This document shows, piece after piece, positions 10,842-22,591 of a DNA stretch of 64,000 nucleotides; position 1 is the stretch's first letter, and each line of letters begins with the position of its first letter. Origin of the DNA: Cladochytrium replicatum (lineage: Eukaryota > Chytridiomycota > Chytridiomycetes > Cladochytriales > Cladochytriaceae); contig JAHLKD010000020.1 of the NCBI GenBank assembly GCA_025526935.1, positions 372,001-436,000 on the forward strand, written 5' to 3'. Made by a program: the position numbers and the translations under genes. Under the pieces are notes generated by a model. That model saw nothing but the letters and a program-made list of their open reading frames with translations. It searched no databases and had not been told where the DNA came from.

Positions 10842-11780
10842 TCAAACGAAGGTCAGAAGGGTCATCAAGGGGGCATACAATCGAGCGAGATGCAACAGCG
10901 TAGAAAGATGAGACGGATCAACAAGATTGCGGTAGAACAATGCAACAGCTGGCTCAGACGTAGTAGCAATCACCTTGGCACTTCGATGGAGCATAGAGAC
11001 ATTGCGTTGCAGAGAGTCGGAACTGTCAGCATAAGAAGGAGGGGACACATCCAAATCAGTGATTTCTTGACCAGGTAAGTGTTTGCGGATCAGATCAGCA
11101 GCATAAGAACGACAAAGAAATTCAACAGAATCAGAGCCGAGAAATGAGATGTAGTGGATGCCATGGTAAGCGGTATACGGAAGATCTGTGCGAAGCAACA
11201 CATGAAGGTCCCTGATTGGGCAACGAGCAAAACCAGAAAATCGGAGAGTAGTGAAGGATTCGGCACATTCTTTGACAAATTTGAAGCTTCTACGTGAGGT
11301 CGGCAGGTTGTCCAAGAGGAAGTACGAACATGTAAGCTCATTCATGGAATCATTGGCAGCAGATGATGAGGCTGGAGATGGGGCTGAGCAAGTAGCTGAA
11401 CTGTCAAGAGTGGTGGTGGGAGTGTGGGTGGCACCAGGGGCAGTGCTGGTGGCAGTGTTGGTGGCACCAAGGGCAGAGGTGGCAGCGACTTGTAAATGTG
11501 GAGAAGAAGCTGGGAGAGTTGGAAGCAGATCAGGGTTGAGGGTAGCAGGGGAGAGAGCAGAAAGGGAGCGCAATAGAAGTGCAGAGCACTTTAGGAAGGT
11601 CAGGGAACTTGCAAAGTCAGAAGGCAGAGCAGAGCAAAGTGAGAGAGATAAGGGATGAGCAGAGGTAGCCCTGCTAGTCAGCAGACTGCTTTGAAGAGAA
11701 GCAGGTGAGAGGGTCAATGGAGAGCTAAGGGAGAGAGGAGCAGAGGTGAAAACAAGGGCAGCAGGGGTACAAGGGCTCAC
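10842..11780 (-). CDS. Unidentified 312-codon frame, probably retrotransposon ORF1-like
   Basis: This long open frame has an Ala/Ser/Thr/Leu-rich, low-complexity first half and a more normal second half (for example FRYLLDNLP-like and RCPIRDLHVLLRTDLPY stretches). I recognise no domain. It lies between the hAT right end and a SINE/LINE pair, all on the minus strand, and its low-complexity head resembles the ORF1 piece of the LINE at 14.2-14.5 kb. It could equally be a chance frame in GC-rich DNA. Confidence 0.35.
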   Translation of the reverse strand: MSPCTPAALVFTSAPLSLSSPLTLSPASLQSSLLTSRATSAHPLSLSLCSALPSDFASSLTFLKCSALLLRSLSALSPATLNPDLLPTLPASSPHLQVAATSALGATNTATSTAPGATHTPTTTLDSSATCSAPSPASSSAANDSMNELTCSYFLLDNLPTSRRSFKFVKECAESFTTLRFSGFARCPIRDLHVLLRTDLPYTAYHGIHYISFLGSDSVEFLCRSYAADLIRKHLPGQEITDLDVSPPSYADSSDSLQRNVSMLHRSAKVIATTSEPAVALFYRNLVDPSHLSTLLHLARLYAPLMTLLTFV

Positions 11781-11854
11781 AGTTGCGATGGATAACGGGA
11801 GGTGAGGTGCAAATGATCATCGCAGAGGAAAATTAATCACGGTAAAATTAGATG

Positions 11855-12158
11855 TTTTTTTATTAACAATATTATTATTTATTTGCACATACAATGCATA
11901 ACAAAAAACAACACCCAAAGTGCTTTACAAGATGCTGATGGACCAGCACATAGGGATGTTTTTTGTTTGCATTTTTTAACTTCATAATATGTATTTATTG
12001 TCCAACCAATACATATCACCCGCTGGTGCAAAATCCAAATACAAGTGTAAAAATACACGTAAATTGGCAGCACAGGAGGAGCCGTGCAAACCGTAGGTTT
12101 TAACTGGCGACCTCAGGATTATGAGACCTACAGGCTACCGACTGCGCTAAGGAAGCTT
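11855..12158 (-). mobile_element. tRNA-derived SINE sharing its 3' tail with the neighbouring LINE
   Basis: Read on the minus strand, the head at about 12156-12085 resembles elongator tRNA-Met. It has GCTTCCTTAGCGCAGTCGG (A-box region), the CAT anticodon in GGTCTCATAATCC, and a decayed B box in GGTCGCCAGTTAAAACC. The acceptor stem no longer closes, so it is not a working tRNA. A unique body of about 100 bp follows. The tail at 11960-11862 (CAGCACATAGGG-type sequence on plus, ending in an A-rich stretch on minus) is nearly identical to the LINE 3' end at 12162-12262. A tail borrowed from a LINE is the normal way a SINE recruits reverse transcriptase. Confidence 0.75.
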
Positions 12159-12391
12159 GATTTTTTTTAAACAATATTGTTATTTATTTTCCACATACAA
12201 TGCATAACAAAAAACAACACCCGAAGTGCCTTACAAGATGGTCATGGACCAGCACATAGGGAAGCACGCGCAGCATAAGGAAAAGACAAAGCAAACCAGA
12301 GAATGTAAACTCCAACCTGTGGCTACCTGTCACATACTGCTAAGGTGCCAAAAAAAACCAGGTGAGTATTAAATAATGAAAAAAGAAAACG

Positions 12392-13587
12392 TTAAAGATC
12401 CACAAATGCAGGGCCAAAGAGGGAGTCTGGAGGAGAAACTTCTAATGGCAGACCCATACAGTGAAGCAAAATCTTATAGAGACAACGAAAAACTAGATAC
12501 CACGGTGCAAGATTCGCTGGGTTGACAATGCGAAGTGGACGAAGGCTATCAATTGCAACATCAAGCGGAAGTTGTAAAACAGGAACAGGAACAGGAGGCA
12601 ACAATAGGTCAAGACGCAAACATTCTGAAATATGAGATCTAGAGAGAGTTGCAGTGCGGCAGCAACAACACTGCTTGCGGGGGTGATAAAACAAACATCC
12701 AAGACGACACTGCAGAAGCCTCAAGATTGACGAAATAGGGAAGCATGGAGGAGCAATTGCTAGCGCATGAGGGTGGGCAGATGCAAGGGGAGCAAAGCTA
12801 GCAGCTATAGAACCATAGGCAGATGAGGCTACTTGGTGAAAGTGATTTGCGATAACATCAGAAGGTTTGGGAACTACAACATTTTGCAGCCGGGAAGAGG
12901 AAGTGATTGTTGAAAGGGACAGGAGAACAACAAAAGTGCTTTCCCTGGTGAAGAAAGAATGACAACATAGAGTGAACCATATCAGGGGCATCATCATCCA
13001 ACCAATGTTGAAACATCTGAAACTGCAGATATTGAAGCCGAAACTGAAGGTCAGGAAACTTAAAAAACAGCAAAACCCCAGCAATTGAAGTGGGAATGAA
13101 AGGCGAAGAAATCGACACAAACTTTGGTGAATAAAAGTCCGAACTGGTTTGCAAACAGCAACAGAGGGAAGAATAAAATATAAACCAAATTTAAGCGTAG
13201 GTCGAATAAAAGACAAAAACAAATGACGAACTACAACCAGAGAATGAGAACCAAACATCCTTGAAAAAGAAGCTAAGCAAAAGAAGCTGCACGCGCTTTG
13301 GCAAGTGGATGGGAAATAGTCAGTGAAACATCAAATCCAGTATCTCCAGAAAAGCAACCCAGATAACGAAATGGAGGCTTGACAGGCAAAGTTTGACCAT
13401 GAAGAAGCAAAGGCAAATTAGCAGGAATGGGAATTCTTGTGAGAATCACAGACTTCAAAGGAGCAAAAGAAAAACCACGAGCTTGGGCAAACTGTTCACA
13501 AACCTTTGAAGAGTTTGCCATACAAATTTGTTCGCTCGCTCGGCGCATCAACGCAGCTGCCAAGACTATTGCGAAGGGTTCAGCCAC
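12392..13587 (-). pseudogene. LINE reverse transcriptase, C-terminal remnant
   Basis: The frame 13587-13273 carries the thumb-side block of non-LTR reverse transcriptases: GFSFAPLKSVILTR followed by PFRYLGCFSGD, equivalent to the family's 'fn..Ks.v' and 'YLG' blocks. The chain continues in another frame from 13258 to 12392 (LFLSFIRPTLKFGLYF, the usual post-RT helix). Near the end is a cysteine/histidine cluster (QCCCCRTATLSRSHISEC) resembling the zf-RVT finger. A frameshift near 13262 and the missing palm show that it is not functional. Confidence 0.7.
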
Positions 13588-13668
13588 GGCAGTGATTTGC
13601 GAGAGAGGGGGTCCACTCCAGCAACCACTGAGCGATAGAGGGCAGGCTGAGCATCAACATCAGCAGCT

Positions 13669-14466
13669 TCAATACGAACAATGGCATTTGTTGCACAAGA
13701 GGCATATTTGGCAGTGTGGAAGAGCCCAGGAGTTCGAGTAGCAGGGACAGGCACTCGCAACTTGAGCGTAGGAAGGCACGGCAGAGACAGCAACAGGAGG
13801 GCAGCTGATATTTTCAACCAACGGAACAACAGCAATTGTCAATGCGGCAAAAAAGGCAGCCTCAGTTTCTGGTTCCAATACTGGGAGAAATTGCATTGCA
13901 CGAGTGAAAGCAGACATCACTAATGGATGAGATCCAGAAGTTTGGGCAGGGGCCAGCATATGCAGAGCATCCAAGAATCGGTCACGAGGAGTAGGCAAGG
14001 GAGAGGTAGCATGATCAGCTGCAGAGGCATTCTTCTCGACCCTGGCACGAGAGGCAGGTCGGCGAGTCGGGGGTGATTTTGAGGCTCGACGTTTCCCTTT
14101 GGGATCAGCATCAGCAATGGTAAGTGACATTTCGACTGTATCATTCATGTGAACATCAACGACACTTGCGGGGGATCTTCCTCTAATTCGAGCCGGTTCT
14201 TAAGTGGATGATGCTTGGTCACGTGACCGGCAGTCACGTGATTCGCGAGGAGAATTCACTTCATCTGCCCACAGAAAATTTTCTCCATCAAAGTTGCTGG
14301 GCTGAGAGTCAGGAATAATTTCCTGAGGGGCGCGAGGGTGGGACACAGAGGGAGCACGGGAGCGAGCACGGCCAGAAGCGATGAAAATTTTTGAGGGGGG
14401 TGCGGCGGGCGGCGCGGCATGCGGCGCGTCAGGCGGCTGCGCAGGCGGAGCGCTGGGAGGCGGCAT
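13669..14466 (-). pseudogene. LINE ORF1 fragments
   Basis: Two open frames (14466-14200 and 14148-13669) lie end to end upstream of the reverse transcriptase remnant on the same strand. The first begins MPPPSAPPAQPPDAPHAAPP and is low in complexity. The second is basic at first and more hydrophobic later. I find no zinc knuckle or RRM. The ORF1 assignment rests on position. Confidence 0.45.
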
Positions 14467-14467
14467 T

Positions 14468-14565
14468 GATTTGAGAGAGAGTGAGAGAAGAGTGAGAGAG
14501 AGTGAGAGAGTGAGAGAGACTGAGAGAGTGAGAGAATCAGAGAATCAGAGAGAGTGAGAGGGAAC
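14468..14565. repeat. (GAGAGAGT)n simple repeat upstream of tRNA-Gly
   Basis: About 100 bp of purine-rich GAGAGAGT/GAGAATCA repeats fill the space between the LINE 5' end and the tRNA gene. Confidence 0.85.
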
Positions 14566-14575
14566 TGAGCCGTAT

Positions 14576-14647
14576 GCGAAAGTAGTGTAATGGTTATCAT
14601 TGTCGCCTTCCAAGCGACAGACCCGGGTTCGATTCCCGGCTTTCGCA
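14576..14647 (+). tRNA. tRNA-Gly (anticodon UCC)
   Basis: The 72-nt sequence folds as a cloverleaf. The acceptor GCGAAAG pairs with CTTTCGC (14640-14646), with discriminator A at 14647. The A box (GTGTAATGGTT) is intact, the anticodon loop CTTCCAA gives UCC, and the B box GGTTCGATTCC lies in a perfect T arm. It matches eukaryotic nuclear tRNA-Gly(UCC) closely and has no intron. The internal A and B boxes should drive RNA polymerase III. Confidence 0.96.
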
Positions 14648-14649
14648 AC

Positions 14650-16334
14650 ATTGTCTGATCAATCATCTCATGCTTACATTGTTTTACGTGGCGTCATAAT
14701 GAATTACTATTGATTTTTTAAATTTTGATTTCAAATCAGGAATAGGCAACACTTCAAAGGACAGAAACACATACAATTTAGGTTTCAACCAAAAATATCT
14801 GATTTTTCAAAAAGGGTCCTACAACCGATGTTTTCAGTCAACAACAGACTGCTTCCATCTAACATTGCTTGCCCATAACCATCGCCACTCTCTTCTGCAG
14901 AAGAGGAGATCTACTAATCTCGTTGAACTGTTCCAATTGATTCATTCCACCTCTGAACACTTTGCTGCGTAAACTTCCAGTTGTGGTCAGAATAACATCA
15001 TACACCACGATTATCTAGAATGGAAGATCTTCTGCAATTATGGCTCTCTGGTCTTTTGTTTAGATCTGGGAATGGGCTGTAGGTGTAATGGAGTCCATGT
15101 TCCATCTACACCTCGTCTGGAAGATTGCATCCACTGAAATGTGAATGTACGGCAAGCATCAACAGCAGTCACCTCTGGACTGCAATTGTGAGCAAAATCC
15201 TGGTCTTGGACGAGTGCCCTCTGCTGCTCCTTAAGTATGCCCATATATGGACATGGTAGCCTCTACGAATAAGAATATAATCAAACACACCTTGAATGAG
15301 TCCAGGAAATTGAGGGGATCAGAGAGAATATTCGAGCAACGTCAAGTGCAGCAGTTCTTGGAAGAGTATATGCAACCCATCTCAAGCGAAATGGTGACTG
15401 TCCACGAGTGCGAACTGGAATTGGACTGACTTTTGGTGCTACCAGTTCAAGAGTAATAGATTGTGCAGGCTCTCCAGAGGAGGCTGTTTCCATTTCTTCT
15501 TCTGCAGATGAGATAAGAGATCAAGTGATGCTAGTTGACTTAACTTTGACCATCCTACCTCGGGAGGGTCCTGAACATATGTTCTTGGAATGTGGTGGAA
15601 ATCCTGAGAGCCAAGGCACTCAATATCTAAATAGTCCCCCTTTGTCAAGAATTTGCTTGCCCAGCCATAGGTAGGGTGAAGGAGTCTTGGGGGGACCACA
15701 TATATTTTTCACTTTTTTGGCAAATTATCAGTTTTAACGCCTTTAACAAGATTGGCCCATGATTCCATGTGACTTGGAGTTTCTTGGTGCACACAAATTC
15801 TCAAATATCACTGATTTTTGGGGTATTTCTAATGGCTGGCGTGGGTATGGGAACACCAGCCTGTGGTGTTTGGCGTGAGAATTTTCTGGCCCTCTTCTCA
15901 TGACAGTCTTGTTTGTGTGAAACTCCTGCACACCCTTATCTCAGAAGCAATGGGAACGATACCCCAAAATTCTTCCCACCTTGCCCTCTCGACTCAAACT
16001 TATACTTGCCCACCTGCTTTTATCCTTATCGTGACTCATTGTTCCTGCGTTCACCGTTTCTCACTGCTTGACCCATGGCTGGAGGATTTCCAATATCTCG
16101 CGTTTGTGAAGAAGTTTCTGGCTCAGGAGGCTCTCAACTAAGGGGTGTGACACAGTGTAAATGCTGTACCAAAGACGCCATTCTCACCCAACTTAGTTTG
16201 TTTATGCTGTCTAGCTAGCAATTCTTCTTGCCCTTCCTCGTCAAGAAACCTGGACGCTAAAGCGGATACTCCAAGAGGTAGGATCCTCTGTTCCTCTTCT
16301 GCAGAATAGATGGAGCCGTCTACTCACTCACACC
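14650..16334. other. No identified gene; scattered coding-like fragments
   Basis: Minus-strand frames at 15493-15281 (with ITLELVAPKVSPIPVRT) and 15244-15038 look protein-like but belong to no family I recognise and have no consistent splice sites. Given the neighbours, they are probably worn mobile-element coding sequence. Confidence 0.35.
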
Positions 16335-16515
16335 TAAGGTTTGCAGGTCCAGGTCGGGTCCGGGTTTCAGAAGCAACCTGAGTAAAACGCTTATGTTGAG
16401 TTGAGTTTGTCCAGCCACCAACCAGGCACTGCGGGTAGGAGCAGTACCTGGACCTGAAGTGGTTGAAACCCGGACCCAACCCTGACCCACCAAGTTTTTG
16501 CAGCTCAGGAGAGGA
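16335..16515 (+). mobile_element. Second copy of the small fold-back element
   Basis: It begins TAAGGTTTGCAGG with GGTCGGGTCCGGGTTTCAG. The inverse GAAACCCGGACCCAACCC follows near 16465, and it ends GCTCAGGAGAGGA. It is clearly homologous to the element at 9453-9637 in opposite orientation, and more diverged in the middle. Confidence 0.7.
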
Positions 16516-17094
16516 GTGACCTAACTTCAGCTTGTTGGAGTATGAACATCACAGGACTCTATTACTACAGTCACTTTAACGAGCATATACATAACAGATG
16601 GACTGGATACGTCCAGGAGTTCTCAATTCGGGATGCAGAGACCTGTCAGTATAATTGTTAAGGAGATAACAATTGTTTATTCTGGAAGAGAGATATGTAG
16701 TTATGGTGGTAGAAACACATACTTACGTTGTCGACCTGTCTCCTGAAAGTAAAATAACCTTCAAGTAACTGTCCTTGCTTCTACAGCAATCCGCAAGGCT
16801 AAGTCCGAACACTGGGAGCAAGCAAACCAACCTACTGCTTCTGAAATCGTCTTCAGGTCACTCAGTAGTCTGTCTAGGATGATCTGTTGCTATTTGCAAC
16901 ACGTTCTTAGATCTGTGGTCACGTGTTCTATTTTCTAAGCCATTAACATAAATCTGAACAATTCAAAATTTAATTAAATTCTAAACAAATCAAAAATTAA
17001 TTGAATTCTAAACAAAAGAAAGGAAATCCCATTCCCCCAACTCTTTCCCCAAATCTCTTTGTATGCCACATTTGCAGCGCACACCACGACGTGT

Positions 17095-18730
17095 CGTCTA
17101 TGTTGTTACCAAATAGGGTAATATTACTTACATTACATGTTACATCAGTTCAAGGGTATTCTTTGTTCCTAACCGGGAACAAAGAATCCATTTTCTGCTC
17201 GAAGCATTATTAGTAATCACAGTAATATTTACTTATTAGGAACAGTAGTTTAGTAATTAAGCCATTCTGCTATATAAAAGTATGCAACGCTGATTGAATG
17301 GTGTGTATGAGTCTCACGATCTACTCTACTCAATCACGTTCGAACAGAGTATACTCAACTCCAATTACATCGATCTACCACAACATTCCACAAAACAATT
17401 ATCAACAGACCATCAACAGTCACCGAGGATGAAACAACCACAACTACAACAATCACCTGTTTGATATCTCACAATCATTGTCGAAGCTGAGTATCGATCC
17501 AACTATATCATCAACATCCACAAAACCAAAGCCTTTCTGTGGAGGCTTGCTTCACAAAATTTGAGGTCTTCTTCAAGGACGTCAAGGCTTTTGTCAAATC
17601 GAAGGGATGTGCTTGACTCCTATATATCAGAATGCAATTGCAGAGCCACAACTCGTCACACGACCACTACCGCAAGTTCCAGCTGACAACACCGGGAGCA
17701 GATCAAGCTGTAGTGGAAACCTTTAACCGGCAAGTTACAGTGTTTAGTGCGGAACTGCAAATCGACAACATTGTTGTATCCGAGAATGGTCAGACCCAAT
17801 AACAATACAAGAACGATATGACAACTTGGAGAGCGGACGACCTCAACAACCAAGTTGCGAAGTCAATCCTCAAAGAGTGTTTTCCTGTTTACTATGATCT
17901 ATTCGAATCACTCAATCACGCAATAAACAAGTACAAGGAATCCAGGCAATCTTCGCATGAGACACTCAAATGCCAATGGAGGGACAACTATGGCAACAAC
18001 ATTTTGACACCATTATGCTGAAAGATAAGCAAAGTGCTTGATCAATTCAAACTTTTGCTAACTTGGTTTATGACTCCATTCAGGCAAAGTTGAAAATGAC
18101 AGCAAGCGATGATGCTGTGGAGATTGCTGGAACGGGGTTGTTGCCAAGTTGCAGAAAGATGGACCGGACCTACAGTCACAACACAAGTTCATGGGGCAAA
18201 TCACCACAAACTACACTAGCGAGTGGCAACCAAGCCAACAGGGAAACCCACCAGTTCTGGTGGTGAATCACAACAAGCGAACCCAGCTGGCGATGCTGAC
18301 AAAATTCCGGACTCTCATTCAGTTAGAGGTGACGAAAAGTCATGTTTTGGGACAACACATCAAAGTTCACACACGGTCAGTTAAAGTCGAGCTGAAGTCT
18401 CTCGTCAAGGCTGGCGTCAATCCGTTGGATCTCTGTGTCCTTCATCCGGATGCATGACTGTCGCGTTCAAAAGAAGATGCTTGGTGCAAAGGAGAAGAAG
18501 AGTGGTTCAGGATCATTGTCAAAGCCATCACGGACTAAGACTGGTGACTGTAAGAACATCATCTGTACTTTCTGTTGATAGAAAGGTCACATTCAGCCGA
18601 AGTGTACTTTGTACATTAAGGCGAAACTCAAGGCTCAGAACCCCAAAGGCAATGTGTGGAGTTTTTGTTTCTTTCATAAAACGTTTTCCTTCTTTGTTTT
18701 GTTCTTTCAAAAGAAAAGTTCAACTCTGAT
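17095..18730 (+). pseudogene. LTR-retrotransposon gag remnant with possible LTR
   Basis: Between 17095 and 17340 is AT-rich sequence with CTATATAAAAG near 17270, a possible LTR promoter. Downstream, broken frames (17440-18730) read like gag. At 18566-18610 the reading CTFC..KGHIQPKC reproduces a CCHC zinc knuckle (C-X2-C-X4-H-X4-C) with two in-frame stops in the first X4 spacer. Many other stops confirm decay. I could not find a matching second LTR, so the boundaries are open. Confidence 0.5.
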
Positions 18731-19199
18731 GGTGTTAAAAAGATAGTTGATCCTTGGAGTTCTATGATTGGTGGCACACCCACCGCGCTATGTTTGGTGA
18801 AATGTAATTCTGACTTGATCGTTTTACTGATTGTTTTATGTTTGTGACAAAAGCTTTAAGCCGGCGCTCCAGAAATTCCAGAGCACCAGCAGGCTTGGAG
18901 GGACTTACCAAAGGAGGAAGCACATGACCAGGACAAATTAAGGAGGCTTTGTTGGGAATGGGGGAATCTATAAATTAAGGTGTGAGTCTTAAGGTTCCAC
19001 TTATCATTGATCTTATCTGCCTCCCAAGAAATTCCAGTCCACAGGCTAATCCATATTCAGAGGGCACAGTGAAATTGGCAGTTGCGGTTCTAACCAAATT
19101 AGCTGATGCAGTATACAAGTGTCTCAATACAAGAAGTTCATCATAAGCAAGATAGTTGACTTTGGCACGACGAAGTTTTCGTGATTCGAATGCAATTGG

Positions 19200-20980
19200 T
19201 TCTAAAGTACCATCAACATGTTGTGATATCCACCAAGGGCACGTTTAGACCAATCAGGTTGTAGATAAATAGGAGCATTGGAATCAGAAATAATTAACAT
19301 CTTAGGGGATGTCAAAAGGTTCTTGACTTCAATAAAAGCTTTTTCAGCTGCGTCACACCAATCTAGAGTCCATTGTTTATGTTTGGCACCAACAAGCAAT
19401 TTGTTGAGGGCTGCAACATAATGAGTATACTTCCTAACAAAACATTTGATAGTATTGGTTTAGCCAAGGAATGATCTTAATTCTGTAAGAAGTATGTGGA
19501 CAAGGCCAATCCTGAATGGATTGAATACAATCCAGAAACACACTAACAGTGCTGTGACCAACAAAGTGGCCCAGGTACTTTACTTGCTCCCTCCACGAAA
19601 AATTCTCATTTGTTCTCCTTTATATGTAGTTTGTTTTCTTTGAGCCTATTCAGTACTAATTGGAGGAGTGTCTTCAGGAGTGTCTGAGTAAATCAAAATG
19701 GCATCAATGCAGAGGATAGTCAGATTCTTCATCAGGATGGTCTTCATTGTTCAGAAGAATATTGTCCAAGAATTCATCATCAAAATTGCTGTCTTCAGTT
19801 TGAGTAATGTTATTCACACTGACGCGACTGGACTTTGGGCGTCTAGGAATAGACCGAAAAAAATGATCCTTAGAACCGCAAGTGAAGCATCTTCCTTCAG
19901 AAAAATAGAGTTCACATTGTTTAGAGGTTACATGATTGCGATTTCAGAGTTGTCCTGTCCGCGTGTAGAAGGACGAGATATTAAACGATAGGTCCTCATT
20001 ATTGTGTGCGGATTGATCGGAGAGTAGTACACATGTTGTCAACAACCTGCATACAACTCGCTACTACCAAGATTCTGGACATGCTTTCGTAGATCCTTTT
20101 TGTATCTAGTAGGGTTGGTTCGAACATCTTTAAGATATTGTTTCCAACGTTCTAAAGCTTTAGCAAGCTTACAAGAACTGTTGGAACGGGTCCCAGAAAC
20201 CAATATGCTTATTCAAAGTGTCAACACCTACTATGAGATTTGCAATCTCAGCAGAGAGGTTGGAAATTTGAGAAGTTAGTCCTTGATGCAACGAGCTTTC
20301 AGCGTTAGCAACTAGACTTTCAATATAAAGCTTGATATCCTGTGGAGTTGAAAGATCAACAACTTGTTGTTGTTGCCCTTGAGGAAAATCCTCATGGATG
20401 TGTTCAGAAGTCGTTTTTAAGATGTGAAAAGAAATTTCAACACTTTGTTATGAAGATTTGGAACAAAATCTCAAAATTGAGAAGAGAATGTGGACAATGA
20501 TTGATCGACAGAACGACAATAGTTTTGAAATTCACCAGTGATTTTCTCAAGGTTAGTCTTGAATCTCTTCAAGGTACCTATGGGGAGATTAATAGGTGAA
20601 CTGTTGCTGTGAGCAAAAGGAGAAGTAGGTCCAAGAGAGTGGAGTTCACTTCCAGCAAGTGTAACGTCACATCGAACAGAGTTAATATGTTAATATCTTG
20701 TTCAACTTTGACTAGCACGTTGTTCTGCAAAAGAAAGTTTGCCAGGAGAAATAGTCAGCTCAGACGTAAGGTGAGTGGTCTTGATGGTGATTTGAGAATG
20801 TTCGCATTCGAGCTCGTTAACATGACGAAAAGTGACGAAACTTCAGACTGCAGTTCCTGAAACTGATTGTTTTTGACATGCTGACCACTGGGCACCCTTG
20901 TAACAGACTTTGGCAATGTTGGGGGAACCACTTGTAACAACTGTGCGGGGAACGTGCCAAGCCAACACAAATAAATGTTA
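19200..20980 (-). pseudogene. Ty3/Gypsy retrotransposon gag-pol remnant
   Basis: On the minus strand near 19700 the reverse transcriptase active-site block reads DAILIYS, where an intact element has DDILIYS. It is followed by EVKYLGHFVGHS (19570-19600) and the FLGL-type block. At 19399-19202, WCDAAEKAFIEVKNLLTSP leads into the RNase H domain. Further upstream, near 19890, CFTCGSKDH is a damaged zinc knuckle of gag. Stops and frameshifts interrupt all parts. It faces the opposite way to the gag remnant at 17-18.7 kb, so two elements are involved. Confidence 0.75.
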
Positions 20981-20989
20981 CATCACGTG

Positions 20990-22590
20990 ATTAACATGAT
21001 GCGGGCCCGGTGCCGCAAATACACAATTTAACAACGAAATAGACATTGTTACAAGAGTCTTCTGATGTTCATAATCCAACATATCATTAATACACAGCAA
21101 TGCTTCAACTGAATCACGTCGCATCTTCGAAATCTTGACAGAATGGTCCTCGATGACAAAAATCACATGGCAATTGCATTCACAAGCTCACGCCATTGGA
21201 GATTGTCGCAGAAACGATGCCTGAAATTGCGCAAGCAGCCAAGGAGGAAGAGCAACAACCACTTAATGAGGATGAAGAACCTCAGTGCGTGCTGATGACA
21301 AAGATCAAAATATTTGAACCGTGGATGTGTTTTTCCTTTTCCTAATCCAATACATTTGACAGTATCAAAAAAATTGATGACCACAATGCCAACGAGTGAT
21401 GATGGAAGAGCACAATTGAAGCCGAATTGTTTAAAAAACGCTGAGACACCAATCCGCACCGCTTTTGGGTTTTCTAGTTGGGAAAGATAATTGCCAGAAG
21501 GTAGGTACAGCATTCTGCTATAATTGGATCCCAGCGTGCACGCTGATGTGATTGTTATGGGCGAGATGATTGTACTTCGATAGGCAGGATATTTGGGGTT
21601 TTCAATTGGTGGGTTCCATGAGCTCACCAATCCACAATAGTTTTTCCATTCTGCTTAATCTTATTTGCCTGCCTTGGTTGCTGGAGCTCTGGTGCGTTGT
21701 GTTATGTTATACCGTTTTAGCGTTCAACGTTGTGATTTGGAGGTCTGGGTCCTGCATAGTTCCAATAGGAGACACAAGAACGACTCAACGACCCCCACCA
21801 GACAACGAAGCTGCTCATTCAAGAGCACATTCCAAGGTTGAGGGTTGAGGTGGCTAACTGCGGCAGCGACCAATCTTCCCCGGATAAATCGATCCCTTGC
21901 ATGACCAGCACTGAAAAGAACATCATTGGACAGGTGAATATTGTGGATCCAACAAAATTTATATTGTTCATTGACACAGTGGGATCGAACATTGTCCATA
22001 CTGATGCCTGAAAAACCATGAGAATAAGTCTGGATAGATACTAATGGAATAAAAGTACAGCCCACAAGCGAAACTAGCTCCCTTCCGACAAGGCTGAAAA
22101 CGTGTGTACATCACAATGGTTCAGACCCTTAGATGTTCATGTATGGTAATGCTGTTTTCTCTTCATCAGGAGCTGTCTCCGATCACACCTCCACCCCCTC
22201 AATTTCTCAAAGCACTTACCGAAGCAGATGGGAACTTGACCGTTGCGGCCGGGGATCGAGGCAACCTGATGAGGAGTAGCTGGTTAGTTTGTTGACGAAA
22301 GTGGGGAAAGTAGGAAGAGTCTGTGACAACGCTCAGTTCTCCAAGGTGAACATAAAGGATGTATCGTTCATGTGTCGAGATTGCTCTCTCACAACACCAG
22401 AATCATCCCAGCGAAGAGATACAACTCCATGGCCACTAAACTCACATGGAAGAAAAGACAACCTGTGGCTGAAGGAACAAGTTTGGACTTATATAAGCGT
22501 GGCTAAGCCACGAGAAAGGCTTGGACAAAAGTTGTGATTTGCGCAAAGTTAATTCTTTTGCTCAGCGTTGATCAGAACATCGGAGGAGCA
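20990..22590. other. Region without an identified gene; possible minus-strand exons
   Basis: Minus-strand frames at 21630-21163 (155 codons, with a hydrophobic stretch ILIKWLLLFLLGCL) and 22065-21724 (113 codons) may be exons of one gene or decayed. I recognise no family and could not join them by consistent splice phases. Confidence 0.3.
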
Positions 22591-22591
22591 T

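Larger units (their letters stand above)
12160..14560 (-). mobile_element. Decayed non-LTR retrotransposon (LINE), internally deleted
   Basis: The order on the minus strand is: proline/alanine-rich ORF1 start (14466-14200), a further ORF1-like frame (14148-13669), the C-terminal part of a reverse transcriptase (13587-12392), and a 3' end with an A-run at about 12160. The fingers/palm of the reverse transcriptase, including the YxDD box, is not found, so a large internal deletion has occurred. The 3' end abuts the 5' end of the SINE directly. The upstream end lies about 100 bp before the tRNA-Gly gene. Confidence 0.7.

Noticed and set aside
12085-12156. A functional tRNA-Met gene
   Set aside because: The acceptor stem cannot pair and the B box is degenerate; it is the head of a SINE.
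17095-17340. A confirmed LTR
   Set aside because: The sequence has a TATA-like box and LTR-like composition, but no second copy was found in the window, so it is mentioned only as a possibility.
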